Of a stretch of 64,000 nt of DNA, positions 28,692-39,963 are shown piece after piece (the first letter of the stretch is position 1; each line of letters starts with the position of its first letter). Location of the stretch: the NCBI RefSeq assembly GCF_030506365.1, contig NZ_CP073092.1:1550001-1614000 (forward strand). Reading direction: 5' to 3'. The DNA is from Corynebacterium tuberculostearicum. Its GTDB lineage: Bacteria > Actinomycetota > Actinomycetes > Mycobacteriales > Mycobacteriaceae. A program made the translations under genes and the position numbers. Below the pieces are notes generated by a model. That model did no database searches and had not been told where the DNA came from. It saw nothing but the letters and a program-made list of their open reading frames with translations.

Positions 28692-31376
28692 CTACAGGGA
28701 CTCGAGCATGTCCTTGACGGCCTCGAAGCCGCGCTCAGCACCGGCCGCAGTAGAACCAGAGCCCTGAGCCATATCCGGCTTACCGCCGCCGCGTCCGTCA
28801 ACGTACTGGCCAAACTGCTTGACGATGTCCCCGGACTTCACGCCGCGTTCAACGGCTTTGTCCGTGGCCGCCGCGATGAACGGGAACTTGCCTTTGTCCT
28901 CGGCGCCCAAGACGATAACGGCTTCTTCCTCGCGCAGGCGGTTGCGCAGGTCCGTTGCAACGGTGCGCAGGTCGCCACCGGTGGTGCCTTCCGGCAAGGT
29001 CAGCGCAATGACCTTGAATCCATTGATGTCCTTAGCTGCGCTGACGAACTCGGAGGCGCGTGCAGCCAGCTGCTGCTTGCGCAGGGTTTCAATTTCCTTC
29101 TCCGCTGCCTTGAGCTTTTCAGACAGCTGCGCGATGCGCTCCGGCAAATCCTCGGTCTGCACCTTGAGCTCGCGGGAAACGCCTTCCACCAAGGCAGTTT
29201 CCTTGGAGTAGTAACGGAAAGCATCCAAACCGGAGTAGGCCTCGATGCGGCGAGCACCAGAGCCAACGGAGGACTCACCGAGCACGGACACCGGTCCGAT
29301 TTCAGCGGAGGAGCCAACGTGGGTACCGCCGCAGAGCTCGATGGAGAACGGGCCGCCGATCTCTACTACGCGGACTTCCTTGCCGTAGTTTTCACCGAAT
29401 AGTGCCATAGCGCCCATGGCCTTGGCCTCCTCCAGGGAGGTCTCAATGGTGTTGACGGCGAAGTTGGAGTCGATTGCCTGGTTGGTGATCAAAGCGATCT
29501 GCTCCAGCTGTGCCTGGCTGAGCTGCTCGGTGTAGTTGAAGTCAAAGCGCAGGTAGCCCGGGCGGTTCATGGAGCCGGCCTGGACGGCGGTGGGGCCAAG
29601 CACCTGGCGCAGTGCGGCGTGAATGAGGTGCGTAGCAGAGTGTGCCTGGGTAGCACCGTGGCGCCACTGCTCGTCGACGGCCGCCTCAACGGACATGCCC
29701 AGGTCAAGGCCGCCAGCGGTAACCGTGGCTTTGTGTACCCACAGCTTCTTGCCAATCTTTTGAACGTCGTTGACCTCCAGCAAAGACTCACCGGCCATAA
29801 TGCGGCCGCGGTCTGCCATCTGGCCGCCCGCTTCGGCGTACAGCGGGGTGTGGTCCAAGATGACCTCAACCTGCTCGCCCTCGTGCACCTGGTCGACCTT
29901 CTCGCCGCCGCGGACGAGGCCGATCACGCGGGCGTCGGAAGTAAGCTCCTCAAAGCCGGTGAAGACGGTGGGGTTATTGTCCACCCAGTCGCGGTAGAGA
30001 GAAAGGTCAGTGTGGCCGTGCTTTTTGGCCTGATTATCGGCCTTGGCGCGGCGGCGCTGCTCGCCCATGGCATCGTTAAAGCCATCCATGTCGACCTCAA
30101 GGCCGGCCTCCTGGGCCATTTCCAAGGTCAAGTCGATGGGGAAACCGTAGGTATCGTGCAGCTCAAAGGCCTTCTCGCCCGGCAGGACCTTTGCGGTCTT
30201 CGCGCGGGAGGTGGACTTGAGCTCCTGGACGGCATCATCGAAGAGGCGGGTGCCGGACTCGAGGGTCTTCAGGAAGGCCTTTTCCTCATTCACGGCAACG
30301 CGCAGGATGCGCTCGCGGTTGTCTGCAATCTCCGGGTAAGACGGGGTCATGGTATCCATGACCGTATTCATGAAGCGCTCCATAGTCGCGCCCTTAGCGC
30401 CCAGCAGCTTAGCGGAACGGATAATGCGACGCAGCAGGCGGCGCAGGATGTACCCGCGGCCCTCGTTGCCCGGGGTCACGCCATCCAGGATGAGCATCAT
30501 GCCGGTACGGGAGTGGTCAGCTACCACGCGGAAGCGGATATTGTCCTCGTGGGAGGCCTTGTCACCATAGGTGGCGCCGGTAAGCTCCTCGGCTACGTCA
30601 ATAACCGGGCGCAGCAGGTCCGTTTCATAGACGTTGTCTACGTCCTGCAAAATGCAGGCCACGCGCTCGATGCCCAGGCCGGTATCGATATTCTTCTTGG
30701 GCAGCTCGCCGACGATCTCAAAGTTGCCCTTGCCAATGCCCTCGCCGCGCTCATTTTGCATGAAGACCAGGTTCCAGATCTCCATGTAGCGGTTGTCATC
30801 GGCAATCGGGCCGCCGTCCTTGCCGTACTCGGGACCGCGGTCATAATAAATCTCAGAGCACGGGCCACAGGGTCCAGGGATACCCATGGACCAGTAGTTG
30901 TCCTCCATGCCGAGGCGCTGAATGCGCTCTTCTGGAACTCCGATCTTGTCGCGCCAAATTTCGGCGGCCTCATCATCATCCAGGTAAACGGTGACCCACA
31001 AACGCTCTGGGTCTAGGCCAAAGCCGCCCTCCTCAACGGAGCCGGTTAGCAAGGTCCACGCATTGGTGATGGCGCCTTCCTTAAAGTACTGGCCAAAGGA
31101 GAAGTTGCCGGCCATCTGGAAGAAGGTGTTGTGGCGGGTGGTAATGCCCACCTCATCAATGTCCAAGGTGCGCACGCACTTTTGGATGGAAGTGGCAAGG
31201 CCCTTGGCAAATGGCGGGTTCTGCTGGCCTAGGAAGTAGGGCTTAAACGGAACCATGCCGGCATTAACGAAAAGCAGGTTAGGGTCATCCAGGATCAGCG
31301 AGGCGCTTGGTACTGCCTCGTGACCAGAATTGACGAAGTGCTGGGTAAACCGTTCCCGGATCTCATGAGTCTTCAC
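28692..31376 (-). CDS. alaS: Alanyl-tRNA synthetase
   Basis: It charges tRNAAla and edits mischarged Ser/Gly-tRNA. The 894-residue protein starts at a GTG ([15 protein letters not shown]). The aminoacylation domain contains [18 protein letters not shown], the editing domain has [14 protein letters not shown] and [14 protein letters not shown] with zinc ligands, and the C-terminal region has [15 protein letters not shown]. An AGGA lies nine bases before the GTG, and the TTG three codons earlier is too close to it. It is first in a run with ruvX, mltG and aroE. No T-box leader is seen in the short gap upstream. Confidence 0.97.
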   Translation of the reverse strand: MKTHEIRERFTQHFVNSGHEAVPSASLILDDPNLLFVNAGMVPFKPYFLGQQNPPFAKGLATSIQKCVRTLDIDEVGITTRHNTFFQMAGNFSFGQYFKEGAITNAWTLLTGSVEEGGFGLDPERLWVTVYLDDDEAAEIWRDKIGVPEERIQRLGMEDNYWSMGIPGPCGPCSEIYYDRGPEYGKDGGPIADDNRYMEIWNLVFMQNERGEGIGKGNFEIVGELPKKNIDTGLGIERVACILQDVDNVYETDLLRPVIDVAEELTGATYGDKASHEDNIRFRVVADHSRTGMMLILDGVTPGNEGRGYILRRLLRRIIRSAKLLGAKGATMERFMNTVMDTMTPSYPEIADNRERILRVAVNEEKAFLKTLESGTRLFDDAVQELKSTSRAKTAKVLPGEKAFELHDTYGFPIDLTLEMAQEAGLEVDMDGFNDAMGEQRRRAKADNQAKKHGHTDLSLYRDWVDNNPTVFTGFEELTSDARVIGLVRGGEKVDQVHEGEQVEVILDHTPLYAEAGGQMADRGRIMAGESLLEVNDVQKIGKKLWVHKATVTAGGLDLGMSVEAAVDEQWRHGATQAHSATHLIHAALRQVLGPTAVQAGSMNRPGYLRFDFNYTEQLSQAQLEQIALITNQAIDSNFAVNTIETSLEEAKAMGAMALFGENYGKEVRVVEIGGPFSIELCGGTHVGSSAEIGPVSVLGESSVGSGARRIEAYSGLDAFRYYSKETALVEGVSRELKVQTEDLPERIAQLSEKLKAAEKEIETLRKQQLAARASEFVSAAKDINGFKVIALTLPEGTTGGDLRTVATDLRNRLREEEAVIVLGAEDKGKFPFIAAATDKAVERGVKSGDIVKQFGQYVDGRGGGKPDMAQGSGSTAAGAERGFEAVKDMLESL

Positions 31377-31477
31377 GAGCAACAATCCTAACTGTCTGAG
31401 CTTTCATCTTCTATCAAGAAGTTTCTAACCCGCCCAACTCTACCCTTCGCTGCACAGCGATTTCCCATCGGTGGGGA

Positions 31478-32869
31478 TCAGCGCGGCCGGCGAGCGTTTT
31501 TGCCTGGACCACGCTTGCCGCGAATAATGCTGCGCAAGCGGCCTATATAGTCATAAACTCGCTTCTCAGCCCCGTGATCGGTGGGTTCATAGTAAACCGA
31601 ACCCTCCAGCTCATCGGGCAGGTACTGCTGCTCTACAACGCCGCGGGGATCATCGTGGGGGTAGACATAGCCCACGGCATTTCCCATCCGCTTGGCGCCC
31701 TCATAGTGCCCATCGCGCAGGTGCGGTGGCACGTGGCCCACCTTGCCGGCGGCTACATCGGCTTGGGCCTGCGTGATGGCAGAGATGACCGAGGGCGATT
31801 TTGGCGCGGTGGCCAGGTGGATGGTGGCTTGCGCGAGCGGGATTCGCGCTTCTGGCATGCCAATGAGCTGAGCGGCCTCGGCCGCCGCCACGGCCACCTG
31901 GAGCGCGGTGGGATCGGCCATGCCGATATCCTCGGAGGCGTGCACAATGAGCCGCCGGGCGATAAAGCGCGGGTCCTCCCCGGCTTCTACCATGCGGGCG
32001 AGATAATGCAGCGCAGCGTCGACATCGGAGCCGCGAATGGACTTAATAAACGCGGAAACCACGTCATAGTGCTGGTCGCCGTCGCGGTCATAGCGCACTA
32101 CTGCCTTATTGACGTTGTCCGTGACCGTTTGTGGGGTAATCTCCCCGCCATCGTCAACCGCCTCGGCCGCGGCCTCGAGATAGGTCAGCGTGCGCCGCGC
32201 ATCGCCGCCGGCGAGGAGTACCAACTGGTCCAAGGCTTCATCGGTAATCCGAATCTTGCGCTCGCCTAGGCCGCGGTCGCTTTCTAGCGCGCGCTTGGCG
32301 ACGCCCCTTAAGTCATCGTCGCTTAGAGAATGCAGCTGCAACAGCAGCGAGCGAGACAGAAGCGGTGCGACGACGGAGAAGGAAGGGTTTTCCGTCGTTG
32401 CCGCGACGAGCAGTACCGTGCGGTTTTCCACGGCTGCGAGGAGCGCGTCCTGCTGGGTTTTGGAAAATCGGTGCACCTCATCAATAAAGAGCACGGTCCG
32501 CCGGCCGTGAATGAGCTCTTGCCGGGCGTGGGTGATGACCTCGCGGACCTGCTTGACGCCCGAATCGAGGGCGGAGAGGCCCACGAAGTTCTGCCCCATC
32601 TGGCTGGCGATGAGCGAGGCAATCGTGGTCTTTCCGGTACCCGGCGGGCCATACAAAATGACGGAGGCCTCCCCTGATCCTTCCACGAGGCGGCGCAATG
32701 GCTTGCCGGGCGCCAGCAGATGGTCTTGTCCGACCACTTCATCGAGGTTTTGTGGGCGCATCCGCGCCGCCAGTGGGGACCCAGCGTGGGTGGCGAAAAG
32801 GTTCTTGCCGGGCAGCGCCGACGCGCTGCGGTCCGGAGTGGGCCCGCCAAATAATGAGTCTTGAGACAC
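31478..32869 (-). CDS. rarA: Replication-associated recombination protein A (AAA+ ATPase)
   Basis: It is a clamp-loader-like ATPase that acts at stalled replication forks. In the 463-residue protein the Walker A is [16 protein letters not shown] and the Walker B is [31 protein letters not shown] holds sensor 1 and the family signature, and the C-terminal MgsA tetramerisation domain follows. The GTG at 32869 (VSQDSLFGG) has AGGAGG ten bases upstream; the reading frame is open for 60 more codons. It sits between the APH-like gene and alaS. Confidence 0.94.
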   Translation of the reverse strand: MSQDSLFGGPTPDRSASALPGKNLFATHAGSPLAARMRPQNLDEVVGQDHLLAPGKPLRRLVEGSGEASVILYGPPGTGKTTIASLIASQMGQNFVGLSALDSGVKQVREVITHARQELIHGRRTVLFIDEVHRFSKTQQDALLAAVENRTVLLVAATTENPSFSVVAPLLSRSLLLQLHSLSDDDLRGVAKRALESDRGLGERKIRITDEALDQLVLLAGGDARRTLTYLEAAAEAVDDGGEITPQTVTDNVNKAVVRYDRDGDQHYDVVSAFIKSIRGSDVDAALHYLARMVEAGEDPRFIARRLIVHASEDIGMADPTALQVAVAAAEAAQLIGMPEARIPLAQATIHLATAPKSPSVISAITQAQADVAAGKVGHVPPHLRDGHYEGAKRMGNAVGYVYPHDDPRGVVEQQYLPDELEGSVYYEPTDHGAEKRVYDYIGRLRSIIRGKRGPGKNARRPR

Positions 32870-32912
32870 TGGAAAGCTACCTCCTATAAGGGTGCGAGCA
32901 CATCGTGATTGT

Positions 32913-34127
32913 CTATTCGTCATCCAAGCGGCGCGCAATGGCGCTGCCAAATGCCGCGATGGGCGCGCAGGCGGGGCCATCGCAGCGCGCGGCATATCGA
33001 GATAGCGCCTCAAAGGTTTCATAGAGGTCGCGCCGCACGAGCAATTCATCTTCCGTGAATGGTCCGTGATCGGCCGGACGCAAGATGGAGCGCTGCGGAT
33101 CGTGGACCACTTCGGCTTCTCCCCTGGCTAGGGCAACCAGCCCTTCGATACCGCCGGCGTGCATCGTGGTCACGCTCGATAACGCCCAGCCGATGAGCGA
33201 CGCCACGATAAGGCCGTGGATTTCGTCCGCATTGGAAAATAGCGGCCACACCTCAGATACGGCACGAGACCAAGCAGAGATGAAGATATCTGCCTCTTCG
33301 TCCGTAATCGGCTTGGAGAAAAGAAATTGCGGGAAGCCGGCGATAACGCAGGCTACGTCGAAGCCAACATTGCGGAATCCTGCCCATTCATAGTCCAAGA
33401 AGTGCAGGCGCTGGGACACAATGATGTTATCCGGTGAAAGGTCGAAGGGAGTAAAGGCTCGGTCCTTGCCGGATGCCAGGGAGCGTGCGGCTTGACCCGC
33501 AAGATCCCGGAAGCTGGCCGGTGCCTCAAGCCCGGCTTTATCCAGCAAGTCGAGGCCGATGCCAATGGAGCGCTCCAGCGCCTCATCGCGCACGGACTGG
33601 TGCGGGGCCAAGTCCGGATTCTTGCGCAGCATCCTATTGAGCAGGGTTTCATAATCTTGCTCATGGCCCGCGGTTCCAGCGTGCATGTGCCCCAACGCAC
33701 TGCCCAGCGAGCGCAGCACCCGCACGCGATCATCATCTGTGGACTGAACAAGGACGTCGGCAAGCGTTTCACCCTCACCTAAGTCCGTCAGCACGATAAT
33801 GCGCTGCTGCAGATCGTGGGCAAGAAGTACGGGTCCCGGGCGCACGTCCTCAGATAACGCGGTGGTGAATTGATAAGCCACCACCTCGCGCAGCATCGCG
33901 GCATCGTCGACGCCATAGCCGGTGACCGGGTTGTACTTAATGACTACCGAGCGGTGCGGCAGGAAGGCTCCGGGGGCAATCCTGGCACGCAGGACCATTG
34001 CAATGCCGGAACCGTCCAAGCGCTCCACGCTCGACATCTCCGGGGTGCCACCAAAACGGCGCGACAGCATCTCCGAGGCGGCCTTGATGACATCCTCGGG
34101 TGATAGCACAGCTTCGTTATCAACCAT
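32913..34127 (-). CDS. APH-fold phosphotransferase-like protein with altered catalytic loop
   Basis: The 404-residue protein has the layout of aminoglycoside/choline kinase-like enzymes: [12 protein letters not shown] (Lys64) in the N-lobe, the catalytic loop [12 protein letters not shown] (D229, N234) and [11 protein letters not shown] (D245, the metal-binding Asp). The usual His two residues before the catalytic Asp is replaced by Pro227, so activity is uncertain but the key Asp and Asn are kept. The substrate is unknown; this is not evidence of drug resistance. It lies between aspS and rarA, a place where no such gene is usual. Confidence 0.65.
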   Translation of the reverse strand: MVDNEAVLSPEDVIKAASEMLSRRFGGTPEMSSVERLDGSGIAMVLRARIAPGAFLPHRSVVIKYNPVTGYGVDDAAMLREVVAYQFTTALSEDVRPGPVLLAHDLQQRIIVLTDLGEGETLADVLVQSTDDDRVRVLRSLGSALGHMHAGTAGHEQDYETLLNRMLRKNPDLAPHQSVRDEALERSIGIGLDLLDKAGLEAPASFRDLAGQAARSLASGKDRAFTPFDLSPDNIIVSQRLHFLDYEWAGFRNVGFDVACVIAGFPQFLFSKPITDEEADIFISAWSRAVSEVWPLFSNADEIHGLIVASLIGWALSSVTTMHAGGIEGLVALARGEAEVVHDPQRSILRPADHGPFTEDELLVRRDLYETFEALSRYAARCDGPACAPIAAFGSAIARRLDDE

Positions 34128-34225
34128 AGTTCTATCCAGTATGCCCCCTCACACCAAAGCGGGGTCACAAGTTCGCCCGCAGCGAAATTGCCGCGGACTA
34201 CGATGTGCCCCGCACGGTGCGCCTT

Positions 34226-34247
34226 AAAGGCTGAGGTTTAAGCCTTC
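34226..34247 (-). terminator. Weak hairpin downstream of aspS
   Basis: On the - strand AAGGCT and AGCCTT pair around TAAACCTC, followed by TTAAGG. It lies just after the aspS stop. There is no long T-run. Confidence 0.35.
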
Positions 34248-34250
34248 TGC

Positions 34251-36083
34251 TTACTTCTCCTCAACGGTTTCTGCCGTAGTGGAACCGGCCTTGTCCTGTT
34301 CCTTCTTCTTTTCCGGCTTGTAGTCTACGCCGGTCTCCTTGCGCTGTGCGGCAGGGATTGCCGCCGGGGCGTCGGTAAGCGGATCCACGCCGCCGCCGGA
34401 CTTCGGGAACGCAATGACGTCGCGGATGGAGTCGAAGCCGCCCAACAGGGAGACGATGCGGTCCCAGCCGAAGGCGATGCCGCCGTGTGGTGGGGCGCCG
34501 TACTGGAAAGCATCGAGCAGGAAGCCGAACTTCTCCTGAGCCTCCTCGTCACCGATTCCCATGACGTCGAAAACGCGCTTTTGCACGTCCTGCTGGTGGA
34601 TACGGATGGAGCCGCCGCCGATTTCATTGCCGTTGCAGACAATGTCATAGGCGTATGCCAGCGCCTCGCCCGGGTTCTGGTCAAAGTTGTCCAGGTACTC
34701 CGGCTTCGGAGAGGTAAAGGCGTGGTGAACCGCGGTCCACTTGGAGTGGCCCAGTGCGACGTCGCCAGAAGCGGTCGCATCAGCGGAAGGCTCAAAGAGC
34801 GGAGCATCTACAACCCAGGTAAAGGCCCAGTCGCCTTCCTTAATAAGGCCCAGCTTCTTGGCAATCTCGCCACGTGCAGCGCCCAGGAGGGCACGGGAAG
34901 ACTTGGTGTCACCAGCGGCAAAGAAAATGGCGTCGCCCGGCTTAGCGCCGACGTGCTCTGCAATGCCCTCGCGCTCGGCGTCGGTAATGTTCTTAGCTAC
35001 CGGACCGCCCAGGGTGCCGTCCTCGCCCACGGTGATGTAGGCCAGGCCCTTGGCTCCGCGCTGCTTCGCCCAGTCCTGCCAAGCATCGAACTGACGGCGC
35101 GGCTGAGAGGCACCGCCTTCCATGACCACGGCGCCGACGTATTCGTTCTGGAAGACGCGGAAAGTGGTGTCCTTGAAGAACTCGGTGCACTCTACAATCT
35201 TGATGTCAAAGCGCAGGTCCGGCTTATCGGAACCGTAGTACTTCATCGCATCGGCGTAGGTCATGCGCGGGATCGGAGTCTTGATCTCGTAGCCGATGAG
35301 CTTCCACAGCTCGGTGACAATCTCTTCCGCCAGGGCGATGACATCGTCCTGGTCTACGAAGGACATCTCCACGTCCAGCTGGGTAAACTCCGGCTGGCGG
35401 TCAGCGCGGAAGTCCTCATCACGGTAGCAACGCGCGATTTGGTAGTAGCGCTCCATACCGGAGACCATGAGCAGCTGCTTGAAAAGCTGCGGGGACTGCG
35501 GCAGTGCATACCAGGTGCCTGGCTTCAAGCGTGCTGGAACCAGGAAGTCGCGTGCGCCCTCCGGGGTGGACCGGGTCAGGGTTGGAGTTTCGATCTCAGC
35601 AAAGTCATGCGAATCCAGCACCTTGCGGGCCGCGCGGTTGGCTGCAGAACGCAGGCGCAGTGCCTGTGCCTGGCGCTCGCGGCGCAGGTCCAGGTAGCGG
35701 TACTTCAGGCGAGTCTCCTCGCCTACCTCACCCGAGGTGGAAGGATCATCAATTTGGAACGGCAGCGCTGCGGACTTATTCAGAACCTCAAGATCCGCGA
35801 CATTGACCTCAATCTCACCGGACGGCAGGTTGGGGTTTTCCGAGCCTTCTGGGCGAGGCTCCACGGTACCGGTGACCTTAACGCAGTATTCGGAACGCAG
35901 GTCGTGGGCGCGCTCCGCCACGTCAGATTCACGGAAGACAACCTGGGCGATGCCGGAGCGATCGCGCAGGTCAATGAAGATCACACCACCATGATCGCGG
36001 CGGCGGGAAACCCAACCGGTTAGGGTGACGGTCTCTCCTGCGAGTTCTTTGCGGAGCTCACCTGCTAAGTGGGTACGCAGCAC
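34251..36083 (-). CDS. aspS: Aspartyl-tRNA synthetase (bacterial type)
   Basis: It charges tRNAAsp, and probably tRNAAsn in organisms relying on the GatCAB route. The 610-residue protein has an N-terminal OB anticodon-binding domain ([20 protein letters not shown]). Motif 2 is [20 protein letters not shown], followed by the bacterial-specific GAD insertion. Motif 3 is [16 protein letters not shown] Lys/Glu-rich tail (about the last 25 residues) follows. It is divergent from the metallopeptidase gene. Confidence 0.97.
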   Translation of the reverse strand: MLRTHLAGELRKELAGETVTLTGWVSRRRDHGGVIFIDLRDRSGIAQVVFRESDVAERAHDLRSEYCVKVTGTVEPRPEGSENPNLPSGEIEVNVADLEVLNKSAALPFQIDDPSTSGEVGEETRLKYRYLDLRRERQAQALRLRSAANRAARKVLDSHDFAEIETPTLTRSTPEGARDFLVPARLKPGTWYALPQSPQLFKQLLMVSGMERYYQIARCYRDEDFRADRQPEFTQLDVEMSFVDQDDVIALAEEIVTELWKLIGYEIKTPIPRMTYADAMKYYGSDKPDLRFDIKIVECTEFFKDTTFRVFQNEYVGAVVMEGGASQPRRQFDAWQDWAKQRGAKGLAYITVGEDGTLGGPVAKNITDAEREGIAEHVGAKPGDAIFFAAGDTKSSRALLGAARGEIAKKLGLIKEGDWAFTWVVDAPLFEPSADATASGDVALGHSKWTAVHHAFTSPKPEYLDNFDQNPGEALAYAYDIVCNGNEIGGGSIRIHQQDVQKRVFDVMGIGDEEAQEKFGFLLDAFQYGAPPHGGIAFGWDRIVSLLGGFDSIRDVIAFPKSGGGVDPLTDAPAAIPAAQRKETGVDYKPEKKKEQDKAGSTTAETVEEK

Positions 36084-36327
36084 TGTTGTTCAATCCCTTC
36101 TGAAAATTGTGTCACTTGCGGGTCCCGCCACGCGTAAACAGCGCGCGCCAAACCAAGCACAAGACTAGGAACGCGCACAATTCTACATCCCTACCGGTAC
36201 GCGGAGCGCAGTTAGGTGGACGCAAGCTAACCCCGAAGGCCGCAGAAGAGCCACCGTTTCCCTCCTTCGGCCTCTTTGCAGCAATCTCCATCCTGTGTAT
36301 GAGGGGGCCATGTGGCACTATTTAGGC

Positions 36328-37206
36328 ATGACTTTTAGATCAGGTGCCGATTTCGGCGGCAAAGAAGCGCGTTCGGGTGGTGGTGGCGGTGGTATCGCCA
36401 TTGGCGGTGGCGTCGGCTCGATTGTTCTAGTAGGCCTTTTCCTCCTCTTGGGCGGCAATCCCTCAGACTTGGGCTCAATTCTGGGCAGCGAGCAGACCCA
36501 ATCCGACGGTGCCGCACAGGGCGAAAGCCCCGAATGCGAAACCGCAGAAGATGGCAACACCAAGGATGAATGCCTCGTAGAGTTCACCGGTCGCAGCGTG
36601 GATAACGTCTGGTCCAAGGTCTTGCCGGAACAGGCAGATATCCAATACACCGAGCCGGAGCGCGTGGTCTTCCACGGCGGCGTTAATACCGGTTGCGGCG
36701 CGGCCTCTTCTTCTACCGGCCCCTTCTACTGCCCGCGCGATGAGTCCGCTTATTTCGACACCGCGTTCTTTGATTCCCTGCGCAACTTCGGCGCGGAAAA
36801 TGCCCCTTTGGCCCGCATGTACATCGTGGCGCACGAGTTCGGCCACCACATTCAAAACCTTGAGGGCACCCTCGGCCTGTCGGACTATAACGACCCAGGC
36901 GCCGATTCCAACGCGGTGAAGATCGAGCTCCAGGCTGACTGCTACGCAGGCCTATGGGCTTCCTACGCCGACAAGGGCGATAACCCCTTGCTCGAGCCGA
37001 TTACTAAGGAACAGGTCTCAGACGCTGTCGCGGCAGCCCAGGCGGTGGGCGATGACAATATCCAGCGCCGCTCCGGCGGCCAGGTCCAGCCCGACTCCTG
37101 GACGCACGGTTCCTCCGAGCAGCGTGAGAAGGCATTCCTTGCCGGATATAACTCTGGCAAGATGTCCCAGTGCGACACCCTGGAGCGCGGCGCCTACCGC
37201 GGCTAA
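36328..37206 (+). CDS. Membrane-anchored neutral zinc metallopeptidase (YpfJ family)
   Basis: The 292-residue protein has a Gly-rich cytoplasmic start, one membrane segment at about residues 24-41 and an extracellular domain. The zinc motif is YIVAHEFGHHIQNLEG (HExxH), and KIELQADCYAGLWAS supplies the third ligand Glu region. This is the neutral zinc metallopeptidase family conserved in actinobacteria, often near aspS. The ATG at 36328 (MTFRSGADFGG) is the family-like start. An ATG 18 bases upstream is also possible, and neither has an ideal ribosome binding site. The natural substrate is unknown. Confidence 0.88.
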   Translation: MTFRSGADFGGKEARSGGGGGGIAIGGGVGSIVLVGLFLLLGGNPSDLGSILGSEQTQSDGAAQGESPECETAEDGNTKDECLVEFTGRSVDNVWSKVLPEQADIQYTEPERVVFHGGVNTGCGAASSSTGPFYCPRDESAYFDTAFFDSLRNFGAENAPLARMYIVAHEFGHHIQNLEGTLGLSDYNDPGADSNAVKIELQADCYAGLWASYADKGDNPLLEPITKEQVSDAVAAAQAVGDDNIQRRSGGQVQPDSWTHGSSEQREKAFLAGYNSGKMSQCDTLERGAYRG

Positions 37207-37218
37207 TACTCACAACGT

Positions 37219-37241
37219 GGCCGTCGCGTAAAGCGGCGGCC
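37219..37241 (+). terminator. Hairpin after the zinc metallopeptidase gene
   Basis: GGCCGTCGC and GCGGCGGCC (one mismatch) pair around GTAAA, 13 bases after the stop codon. There is no clear T-run, so termination is uncertain. Confidence 0.4.
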
Positions 37242-37425
37242 ATTATGTTCGCAAATAGCCACATTGCTTCTACAAACTCCACATCTTGAGTTCACTTTCC
37301 CGACACCTAGGGCCTTTAGTCTGAGCGTGCATTCTCTACATAAGAATTCCCTTTGAGAATCCTTTCCGCCACGCTGACAAGCGCGGCCATTCCCCTCGTG
37401 CACGCTTTCCTGAAAGGTTCTTTCT

Positions 37426-39022
37426 GTGTCTACCCCTACCACCCAGATGACGGACATTGAGGCCGTCAATGGCAAGGGCAACGACTGGATTTGGCACGCC
37501 ATCTTTGGCGGCGTCACAGCCGTTACCCTCATCGGTTTTATGATCTGGGGCTACGACTACGTCGATGGCTCTAAGCCCATTCTCCTTGGCACCGCCATTC
37601 TCTTCGCCCTTTTCATGGCCTTCAATATTGGCGGCAATGACGTTGCCAATTCTTTCGGTACCTCCGTAGGTGCCGGAACGCTGTCCATGAAGCAGGCCCT
37701 CGTTGTCGCCGCCATCTTCGAGGTGTCCGGTGCCATCCTCGCCGGCGGCGAGGTTACCGATACCGTGCGTTCTGGCATTGTCGACCTTGACGCCATTGAT
37801 GGGCTCGTTCGTCTACATCATGATGTCGTCCCTTTTGGGTGCGGCCATCTGGCTCCTCGTTGCCACCCGTATGGGCTGGCCGGTGTCTACCACTCACTCC
37901 ATCGTTGGCGGCATCGTCGGCGCCGCGCTCACCGGTGGCTTTGTCACCGGCAAGGGCGGCTTGGACATGGTGCAGTAGGGCGGGATTGGCACCATTGCCA
38001 TCTCGTGGGTGCTCTCCCCTGTCCTCGGCGGTCTCGCCGCTTTCATCCTGTTTAAGTAGATTAAGACCTCAATCTTGGTCTACAACGAGGAAGCAGACCA
38101 GAAGCTGCGCGAAATCAAGACCCGCCGCGCGGAGCTGCGCCAAGAGCACAAGTCTCGCTTTGCTCGCCTCAATGAAATCCAGCAGATCAGCTACACCAAC
38201 GCCACGGCCCGGGGCGCCGCCTTGGTGGCAGAAGAAGACTTCGATCCGGATCAGCTGGAATCTGAGTATTACCGCGATCTGTATAACCTCAACAAGGACA
38301 TGGACGATGTAAAGGCTCACCGCGCCCTGGAAAGCTGGGTACCGGTACTAGCCGCCATCGGTGCCATCATCATTTCCGCCATGGTGATGTTCAAGGGTCT
38401 GAAGCACACCGGACTCGATTTCAGCGTCCTTCAGAACCTGTTGGTCATGGGCATGGTCGGCGCAGTGGTGTGGATGGCCGTCTTCATTTTCGCCCGCTCC
38501 CTGAAGAAGAAGTCGCTGGCTAAGTCCACCTTCCTTCTCTTTTCTTGGATGCAGGTATTTACCGCTTCGGCCTTCGCCTTCTCCCACGGTTCCAACGACA
38601 TTGCCAATGCTATTGGCCCCTTCGCTGCGGTGATTGACGTCCTCAAGACGGGCCAAGTAAGCGACGAAGCTGCCGTGCCCGTTGCCGTCATGATTGCCAT
38701 GGGTGTCGCCCTGATTTCTGGCCTGTGGTTCATTGGCCGCTTCGTGATTCAGACCGTGGGCTCAGGCCTTACCCAAATGCACCCTTCCTCCGGCTTTGCT
38801 GCTGAGCTTGCCGCCGCCGCTGTGGTGATGGGTTCATCGATCCTCGGCCTACCGGTTTCTTCCACCCACATCCTCATCGGCGCCGTGCTGGGCGTAGGCA
38901 TTGTCAACAAGGCAGCTAATTGGAACCTGATGAAGCCTATCGCTTTGGCGTGGGTCATCACCCTGCCCGCCGCGGCAGTCATCGCTGCTATTACTGTGTC
39001 TGTGCTGCGCGTAGTCTTCTAG
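37426..39022 (+). pseudogene. pit: PiT-family inorganic phosphate permease, interrupted by a frameshift and two TAG codons
   Basis: The intact product would be a membrane phosphate/sulfate permease of about 530 residues. Family marks are preserved: FNIGGNDVANSFGTSVGAGT near the N-terminus, [33 protein letters not shown] and [16 protein letters not shown]. The frame changes by a net one-base insertion (or two-base loss) between about 37788 and 37803. In the new frame TAG occurs at 37976-37978, where Trp is expected, and at 38057-38059, where Gln fits. The downstream half then stays open to 39022. A GTG start with AAAGG upstream is present. It is either a recent pseudogene or affected by sequence errors; suppression cannot be excluded. 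Confidence 0.85.
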
Positions 39023-39060
39023 GGGTAGCTCAGCGCCGCTTATCCTCGGCACCCCATTTC

Positions 39061-39106
39061 ATCCGCTAGCCGCACCGGCCATCGAGCCGGGGCTAGCGGA
39101 TTTTCC
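39061..39106 (+). terminator. Strong terminator after the permease pseudogene
   Basis: ATCCGCTAGCC and GGCTAGCGGAT pair, with inner arms CCGGC/GCCGG around CATCGA, followed by TTTTCC on the + strand. Confidence 0.8.
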
Positions 39107-39130
39107 AATGGTTGGCTTGGACTAACGCCC

Positions 39131-39150
39131 TGCTTGGCGACGCCCCCTTC
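39131..39150 (+). repeat. Dispersed short repeat, copy 2
   Basis: TGCTTGGCGACGCCCCCTTC, preceded by GCCC. It closely matches the copies at 47466 (+) and 59543 (-). It lies in the gap between the permease terminator and the HEPN-motif/CBS gene. Confidence 0.6.
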
Positions 39151-39165
39151 TCTACACTGGCCCAT

Positions 39166-39888
39166 ATGACCGCGCACCGAGCTACTGCATTCCTGGCCGC
39201 ATTCAACGACATAGAACAACACTTGCGCTCGGCTCTCAACGCTGAGAACTCAGATTCTTTTCGGTGGATAGTAGACAAGGCGCGAGACAAACACATGCTT
39301 TCTGGCAAGCAAGCCGAGGCGCTGAAAGATTTTTCCAACCTTCGCAATGCCATTGCCCACGGGCGTTACTACAAATCAGAGCCCATCGCTGAACCGCACG
39401 AAGCAGTGGTCAAGCAGATCTCAGCTCTCCGAGACATCGTGGTGTCCCCGCCCGACACACTCCACGTTTTGCAGCCGCAGAAGGTATTTACCTTGACCTC
39501 TGCGACCTCCATCATGGAGGCATTTAGCGTCATAAAGGATAAGGACTTCTCTCAAATCCCCATCTACGATGAGGGCCGCTTCACCGCTTTGCTAACCACC
39601 AACACCATTGCGCGATGGGTAGCCGGGGACCTCAGCGATAATCACGTGCTCGATGCGGCGGACATCGCGGACATTGTGGAATATCAAGAACCCAGTGATC
39701 GCGCTATCTTTCTTACCCGCACAGTCAGCGTGCAGGAAACGGTGGACGCCCTTTCAGAAACCGACAACCAAGGACATCGCCCATGCGCAGCGGTCATCAC
39801 GGAACACGGCAAGGTCACTGAGAGGCCCCTACGCCTCGTTGCACCGGCCGATCTACCGGCACTTTTTGATGCCATAGAATGGGAATAA
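39166..39888 (+). CDS. HEPN-motif / CBS-pair protein of unknown function
   Basis: The 240-residue soluble protein starts MTAHRATAFLAAFNDIEQHL. The N-terminal part is helical and contains NLRNAIAHGRYY, with R60-N61-x3-H65, which matches the HEPN RNxxxH motif. Residues 100-235 look like two CBS repeats: VFTLTSATSIMEAFSVIKDK with FSQIPIYDEGRFTALLTTNT, then the second repeat around VQETVDALSETDNQGHRPCA. CBS pairs usually bind adenine nucleotides, so a nucleotide-regulated nuclease-like or tRNA-related role is conceivable but unproven. Single gene, not obviously in an operon. Confidence 0.65.
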   Translation: MTAHRATAFLAAFNDIEQHLRSALNAENSDSFRWIVDKARDKHMLSGKQAEALKDFSNLRNAIAHGRYYKSEPIAEPHEAVVKQISALRDIVVSPPDTLHVLQPQKVFTLTSATSIMEAFSVIKDKDFSQIPIYDEGRFTALLTTNTIARWVAGDLSDNHVLDAADIADIVEYQEPSDRAIFLTRTVSVQETVDALSETDNQGHRPCAAVITEHGKVTERPLRLVAPADLPALFDAIEWE

Positions 39889-39963
39889 TTCTCCCGCAGT
39901 CGGCTTTTCCGCAGTCGGCACTGTGTCTATCTTTACTCCTGTGCACCGCATAGAAAGGCAACC

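Noticed and set aside
29619..31016. Long open frame on the + strand opposite alaS
   Set aside because: Antisense shadow; the - strand frame is a full alanyl-tRNA synthetase.
34485..36023. Long open frame on the + strand opposite aspS
   Set aside because: Antisense shadow of a complete aspartyl-tRNA synthetase gene.
39023..39056. tRNA-like start GGGGTAGCTCAG after the permease pseudogene
   Set aside because: The complementary CCCC follows after only about 30 bases; there is no anticodon or T arm, so no tRNA fits.
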